Source: Bolinopsis microptera (lineage: Eukaryota > Ctenophora > Tentaculata > Lobata > Bolinopsidae). From it: a stretch of DNA of 64,000 nt. A program made the translations under genes and the position numbers. The DNA lies in assembly GCF_026151205.1 (NCBI RefSeq), contig NC_087081.1:9171246-9235245 (forward strand), read 5' to 3'. Below, in pieces: positions 53,524 through 64,000 of this stretch (its first letter is position 1; each line of letters opens with the position of its first letter). The notes beneath the pieces were generated by a model. That model had not been told where the DNA came from and ran no database searches. It saw only the letters and a program-made list of their open reading frames with translations.

Positions 53524-54195
53524 TGTGGGGAGTTACTGTGCAGGTCACAGTTTGCAGGTCACAGTGGCCCTGTCTGTGGGGAGTTACTGTGCAGGTCACA
53601 GTTTGCAGGTCACAGTGACCCTGTCTGTGGGGAGTTACTGTGCAGGTCACAGTTTGCAGGTCACAGTGACCCTGTCTGTGGGGAGTTACTGTGCAGGTCA
53701 CAGTTTGCAGGTCACAGTGGCCCTGTCTGTGGGGAGTTACTGTGCAGGTCACAGTTTGCAGGTCACAGTGGCCCTGTCTGTGGGGAGTTACTGTGCAGGT
53801 CACAGTTTGCAGGTCACAGTGGCCCTGTCTGTGGGGAGTTACTGTGCAGGTCACAGTTTGCAGGTCACAGTGGCCCTGTCTGTGGGGAGTTACTGTGCAG
53901 GTCACAGTTTGCAGGTCACAGTGGCCCTGTCTGTGGGGAGTTACTGTGCAGGTCACAGTTTGCAGGTCACAGTGGCCCTGTCTGTGGGGAGTTACTGTGC
54001 AGGTCACAGTTTGCAGGTCACAGTGGCCCTGTCTGTGGGGAGTTACTGTGCAGGTCACAGTTTGCAGGTCACAGTGGCCCTGTCTGTGGGGAGTTACTGT
54101 GCAGGTCACAGTTTGCAGGTCACAGTGGCCCTGTCTGTGGGGAGTTACTGTGCAGGTCACAGTTTGCAGGTCACAGTGGCCCTGTCTGTGATGGT
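53524..54195. repeat. 51-bp minisatellite after the Speedy stop
   Basis: Thirteen copies of a 51-bp unit with GGGGAGTTACTGTGCAGGTC and two CAGGTCACAG steps. The unit length is a multiple of three, which leaves several frames open on both strands (302 codons on the minus strand). It starts about 30 bp beyond the Speedy stop, so it may be 3' UTR. Confidence 0.95.
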
Positions 54196-54215
54196 GACGT
54201 GACCGTGGACCTGTC

Positions 54216-54410
54216 TGCGATGTAGTGTGATGTAGTGTGATGTAGTGTGATGTAGTGTGATGTAGTGTGAAGTAGTGTGATGTTGTGTGATGTTGTGTGA
54301 TGTAGTGTGATGTAGTGTGATGTTGTGTGATGTAGTGTGATGTTGTGTGATGTAGTGTGATGTAGTGTGATTTAGTGTGATGTTGTGTGATGTAGTGTGA
54401 TGTAGTGTGT
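54216..54410. repeat. 10-bp TGATGTAGTG array
   Basis: About 19 copies of TGTGATGTAG with T-for-A variants (TGTTGTG). Confidence 0.93.
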
Positions 54411-56725
<2,315 letters not shown>

Positions 56726-56794
56726 CTGTGCTAAAACGAGTCCTTCACCAATGCGGACAGATATACTTGCACACAAACGGACATACTTACATAT

Positions 56795-57055
<261 letters not shown>

Positions 57056-57277
57056 ATCAGGCACCGCTAATCCCGGAGTGGATCGCAATTATCGTGGTTG
57101 CTCTATAAATACACCTGTCCACATAGTAGCTCATCCTACATCATAACATAACACTGCGCCGTATAGCAGTCTAATAATAAGTTCGTATATCATAACGTGG
57201 CAGCTAGCAGTAGTTAGAATGTCGCATCATGTGTGGTATAACACTCTCCTCCTGTTAAGTGAGGAGGTCCGGTGAGG

Positions 57278-57405
57278 GGATCACGTGACGTGCAGGATCA
57301 CGTGACGTGTAGAATCACGTGTTATCGTCTGATCACGTGTTATCGTCTGATCACGTGGGATATCTGCGTCACGTGTTATCGTCTGATCACGTGGGATATC
57401 TGCGT
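57278..57405. promoter_or_regulatory. CACGTG cluster with ATCACGTG units
   Basis: Eight CACGTG sites in about 130 bp, mostly in GATCACGTGTTATCGTCT repeats. Possible bHLH-ZIP cluster or just a repeat. Confidence 0.4.
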
Positions 57406-58478
57406 TGAACCGGCCCAAACTTGTATTGTAACTTTGTAATGTATAGTGTAAGTAAACAAGATTGGTACAAGGAAATGGGAGTGTATTATTATATGGTACT
57501 ATTCTTGTGCTTTGTGTCAGCCTATTATTCCTTTAAAGGCAGCATTATCAAGGTTATAGCATTATCAGTTTCATCGCGTGATATTAAACATTTTCAATCT
57601 AGCACGAAAAACGTGCCCTTAAGAAAAACGTGCCCTTTAACATCATGTAACAACATTTCTTGTAAAATTTGTTGTCTAATTTTTTTTGTGAAAATAAATA
57701 AGTCATTGAATGCCGCAAAATTTTACAGTAAAGTAAGTGTAATTTGAAGCGCCTGAGGATGACTAATGAAAAAAAGAAAATTCAAACGCCGATTAGTCGT
57801 ATTTCAAATTAGCACTAAATAACTGAATTCCAATTCGTCGTTAAACAAAAATGTTACCGCACATTAAATTCGTATAAAAACGACTACAATATAGTGTGCC
57901 TGATGCTGGTACACATTTCGCTACAGTAATAAACCTGTTTATTCTAGAGTCATGCTGCTCAGAGTTATTCTTGTGCACATTCAAGCTCACTACTACTCTA
58001 CTCAGCTCTACTCAGCTCCATGATAGTTCTACAGATCTGTAGAGATCTATGTCCCTCTCCTGTAGATATCTCTACCTCCCAGAGCTCCCACAAATTACAT
58101 TGGTCCCCACTTCCCAACCTAACCACTACCTCTAACAGTCCCTACATGTATCCATCTGCTCCTTCTCCCACGTGACCTCTAATCCAGCTCTCCTATTGGT
58201 CCTCCCTCTTCCCACGTGACTCGCTCCCTGCATTGTGATTGGCTAGAGCTGTTCCACAGTGTTATTAAGTCTTGGAGCAAGGCCAGACCCCCTTCTCTTC
58301 TCCCGAGTGACACGCTTGACTCTGTAAGCTCCGATGTATATTGGGGTCCTTTGATTGGTCCGTTTTTGTCACGTGGTGAGAGATCCTGATGGGTGATTGG
58401 TGGAGGAGACACGTGGTTGTAAAAATATGGTGTAATTATTTGATTGGAGGGCTGTAAGAAGTGGTTATCCTACCGGTG
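57406..58478. other. Non-coding, no gene recognised
   Basis: The frame at 57421-57747 has a hydrophobic start but no family resemblance. CCAAT/ATTGG and CACGTG boxes recur at 58160-58420. Confidence 0.45.
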
Positions 58479-60000
58479 TGTGACAGCTCTAGTAGAACTC
58501 ATTTGAACCACACAGCTCTAGTAGGACTCATTTGAACCACGCAGCTCTAGTAGGACTCATTTGAACCACACAGCTCTAGTAGGACCTTACCCCAGCTCTG
58601 ACTTGAACCACACAGCTCTAGTAGGACTCATTTGAACCACACAGCTCTAGTAGGACTCATTTGAACCACACAGCTCTAGTAGGACTCATTTGAACCACAC
58701 AGCTCTAGTAGGACTCATTTGAACCACACAGCTCTAGTAGGACTCATTTGAACCACACAGCTCTAGTAGGACTCATTTGAACCACACAGCTCTAGTAGGA
58801 CTCATTTGAACCACACAGCTCTAGTAGGACTCATTTGAACCACACAGCTCTAGTAGGACTCATTTGAACCACGCAGCTCTAGTAGGACTCATTTGAACCA
58901 CACAGCTCTAGTAGGACTCATTTGAACCACACAGCTCTAGTAGGACTCATTTGAACCACGCAGCTCTAGTAGGACTCATTTGAACCACACAGCTCTAGTA
59001 GGACTCATTTGAACCACACAGCTCTAGTAGGACTCATTTGAACCACACAGCTCTAGTAGGACTCATTTGAACCACACAGCTCTAGTAGGACTCATTTGAA
59101 CCACACAGCTCTAGTAGGACTCATTTGAACCACACAGCTCTAGTAGACTCATTTGAACCACACAGCTCTAGTAGGACTCATTTGAACCACACAGCTCTAG
59201 TAGGACTCATTTGAACCACACAGCTCTAGTAGGACTCATTTGAACCACACAGCTCTAGTAGGACTCATTTGAACCACACAGCTCTAGTAGGACTCATTTG
59301 AACCACACAGCTCTAGTAGGACTCATTTGAACCACACAGCTCTAGTAGGACTCATTTGAACCACACAGCTCTAGTAGGACTCATTTGAACCACACAGCTC
59401 TAGTAGGACTCATTTGAACCACACAGCTCTAGTAGGACTCATTTGAACCACACAGCTCTAGTAGGACTCATTTGAACCACACAGCTCTAGTAGGACTCAT
59501 TTGAACCACACAGCTCTAGTAGGACTCATTTGAACCACACAGCTCTAGTAGGACTCATTTGAACCACACAGCTCTAGTAGGACTCATTTGAACCACACAG
59601 CTCTAGTAGGACTCATTTGAACCACACAGCTCTAGTAGGACTCATTTGAACCACACAGCTCTAGTAGGACTCATTTGAACCACACAGCTCTAGTAGGACT
59701 CATTTGAACGACACAGCTCTAGTAGGACTCATTTGAACCACACAGCTCTAGTAGGACTCATTTGAACCACACAGCTCTAGTAGGACTCATTTGAACCACA
59801 CAGCTCTAGTAGGACTCATTTGAACCACACAGCTCTAGTAGGACTCATTTGAACCACACAGCTCTAGTAGGACTCATTTGAACCACACAGCTCTAGTAGG
59901 ACTCATTCGAACCACACAGCTCTAGTAGGACTCATTTGAACGACACAGCTCTAGTAGGACTCATTCGAACCACACAGCTCTAGTAGGACTCATTTGAACA
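58479..60000. repeat. 29-bp satellite, about 52 copies
   Basis: Unit with CAGCTCTAGTAGGACTCATT and GAACCACA. It is very homogeneous; variants include one shortened unit near 59147, an aberrant one at about 58580 with CTTACCCCAGC, and GAACGACA units near 59708 and 59940. Confidence 0.97.
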
Positions 60001-62341
60001 GCTAGCCGGGCCACAGTGCACCGATTAGCACACCACCTGAACAAAGCAAATTATCTGCTGTCATACCATCACGTGACTATTTCTCTGAATGATCACGTGA
60101 TAATTTCTGAGAATGAGTTGTCCCAATTTATACACTTGGTGTTGTGAGACATGACAAAGATGTGATGTCGTGGATTTAATGGTATTGCGATTAGAGCGAG
60201 ATCTGTGTCGAGTCTTGATTGTCAGCGTGGAAGTTACTGTAACCACTCAGTGCACCATTGTACCAATATTCCTTGATAATACCACAGTAGGGGGGAGGGG
60301 GGGTTACCCGTTACAAGCTGTTGTGATTGGGGAAATGGCCGAAATGGCACTGTCTATTGAAAACGTGCCAATATTCCTGTTCAATACCACAATAGGTGAG
60401 TTATCAGTTCCAGAGCGAGGTTAGAGGACGTCCTCTCATTGTAGGATTGGTGTGATTAGTAAGCTTATAATTGCATAATTAGTAAGCTTATAATTGAATA
60501 ATTAGTAAGCTTATAATTGAATAATTAGGGCCACACGTGGGAACACTTCTAAATCATCCACTGTACCTATATTACTTGATAATATCCAGACTTGCTGATC
60601 GGATGAGATTCTTCATATTATAATAATATGTGATATCGTGGTCATGTTGATTGAGTCTGCAATCTGCATTGATACAGCATGGAAAATAAGAATAAGATCT
60701 ATCTAAGATTTAATCCTTACCAGCACTACACATTACACACTACACAGGTGTAATAACATATTGGAAGACTAAGGACACACCATACTCCTGTCCTCACGTT
60801 ACCACTTCCGTGGCACACAATTATCTTCAGTATTATTCAGTACAAAAGACGGGGTATTCCTCCGCAGTACTTCTCATGTATTCCTCTTCTTTCTATCATC
60901 TCAAGAGGAATACTATGATAGATATTATTTACAACAAATAACCCCACTCCTTCAACAAGTTTCTCTCGTAATAATAACCTGGCAGAATTTGTCCATTATT
61001 TAGCCTCCATTCTAAAAGACGTGTCACGTGACTCGTGACGTGACGTGTCACGGACGTGTCACGTGACGAGAATGACGCAGACACCGTGTGTATTACAACA
61101 ATAATTATTAAACACATTTTGTTTGGATACTCACAAAACTAGTGTATTTCAAAACGATCCTCCCACTCAAAATGTACAGAGTAACCGGATCCAGAGCTGT
61201 GGTAATCTACTGAACCTATTGTGCTGTACTAGGTCACGGACTTTAGGAGTGTTCCAGAATGTTGTTCTGGAGTTTGGGGTGTCGTTTTAAACAGGGTGAC
61301 GTTGGTTAGGGTGTCGTTGTAAACAGGGTGACGTTGGTTAGGGTGTCGTTGTAAAGCAACAGTAACGTTACTATCATTACCATCACTTCATGTGCCAAGG
61401 AGATTAAGAATATGATATTGTTGACATAATCTCCCCTCCTTGCTATACTTGTAAACAGGTCCAAACGATGCTCTGTGATTCCTCATTTGGCTAAACCTGT
61501 CACGTGGGGGAAATGCAGCGATCTGATTGGTTGTTGGTTGTTCGGTGGGCAGACGTAACTCTTAAATAGTTTAGATACGTCGTCTACTCCGTCTAGACAT
61601 TTTACGTCTCACTGACTAATAAAAATATGTCTCAAATATCAGTAACTTTTGCTAAATATCATAAGATAGCCGCAGTTTGGTCATGTGATCTGAAAACATG
61701 TCACGTGATCTGGGGACACCAATCAGGTCGCTAGTATGCCGTCACGTGATGTTTCCTTTCCAAACGTATTATGGTATTCTTCTGTATTAAACGGTGCGCC
61801 GTAAGGTCTATTTTTGGGATACCATGTATTTTATTGACCCGGACGACGGACCCGGCTGAGAACTTGTAAGATGAGTTTCCAACTGCATATCTAACGGGAT
61901 GTTGCTAATAGGTCACTAAAATGTGTTGAAGATAACACAAATCACGGGATTTACCTTCTTTGGAAAGTCACGTGACTTATATTTCTCACGTACTTCCACA
62001 CTGTTTTGTTCCACAGAACGTGAGATAAAATTATTTGGAAATGGAGAAACTACACACACACATTACGGGGTAGGAGCTGGTGGTGGTAGGCTCCATTTTC
62101 TTTCTTCTCTGAACACTCACTACTTTCAGGGAGCACCATCGGAAGTGTAGCCAGATCAATCTCACCACCATGGCAACTTTGAATCACGTGACCATGACAA
62201 CAAACAATAAGCTCACAGAATTATGCCCACATGACTAATCTCGGCCAATGAGCGATGAGCACGGTGGGAGCAATTATCGATATTGTTTAACATGGTGGCG
62301 CTGTGGACTGAGGGTTAAGAGCGGAGAGATAGAAGGAGAGA

Positions 62342-62345
<4 letters not shown>
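60001..62345. other. Non-coding, CACGTG-rich
   Basis: No exon accepted. AGTAAGCTTATAATTG occurs three times at 60460-60525. GGGTGACGTTGGTTAGG repeats at 61290-61350. CACGTG lies at about 60071, 60095, 60535, 61025, 61062, 61501, 61702, 61744, 61969 and 62186. Confidence 0.5.

Positions 62346-64000
<1,655 letters not shown>

Noticed and set aside
53252-54202. Frames of 302 and 238 codons beyond Speedy exon 5
   Set aside because: Produced by the 51-bp repeat; open on both strands, which a real coding repeat rarely shows.
60170-60424. 84-codon frame with repeated VPIF-NTT and a donor-like end
   Set aside because: No acceptor, no partner exon, and the repeated words look like a local duplication.

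Overview
This is a nuclear window from a multicellular animal, not a prokaryote or virus. It is AT-rich, its coding exons are short and separated by GT-AG introns, and its only long open frames lie in tandem repeats or a retroelement. It holds two spliced protein genes, both on the + strand. The first encodes an immunoglobulin-domain receptor tyrosine kinase. The second encodes a Speedy/RINGO cell-cycle regulator (a CDK activator). Receptor tyrosine kinases are characteristic of animals and their nearest relatives, and I know Speedy/RINGO from animals. I cannot name the species. An early-branching or otherwise repeat-rich invertebrate fits.

Layout. At 544-24110 I reconstructed 19 exons of the receptor kinase by following splice sites and codon phase. 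They join into one 907-residue frame without a break, running from inside the first Ig-like domain through three Ig-like domains, one membrane helix, a complete tyrosine kinase domain and a C-terminal tail with a stop codon. The signal peptide exon was not found and is probably left of the window. At 24111-34260 lies intergenic DNA with a GC-rich foldback element, a possible LTR fragment and decayed coding scraps. At 34261-53493 six exons form a 191-residue Speedy/RINGO protein, interrupted by one intron of about 17.85 kb made largely of satellites. From 53494 to the end there are satellites, very long CT, CA and GA microsatellites, and motif-rich non-coding DNA with no recognisable gene.

The main theme is repeats anchored on splice sites. 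In many introns the tandem array starts at or a few bases from the exon border. In two introns of the kinase gene the repeat unit contains the last 17-23 coding bases plus the 5' splice site, giving about 28 and 7 copies of a working-looking donor. In another, the repeat carries pyrimidine-CAG acceptor-like sites just before the true acceptor. The kinase introns also hold transposons: one with 8-bp target duplications typical of hAT elements, one with G-tract ends and an 8-9-bp duplication, a lone LINE ORF1 frame in antisense, and a 2473-bp inverted-repeat element sitting in a 10-bp satellite, the whole amplified three times with an exact 3042-bp period.

The two genes have no evident functional link: one is a membrane receptor, the other an intracellular CDK regulator. 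From 38 to 62 kb the palindrome CACGTG, often flanked as TCACGTGA and often near CCAAT boxes, is strikingly frequent compared with the first 34 kb.
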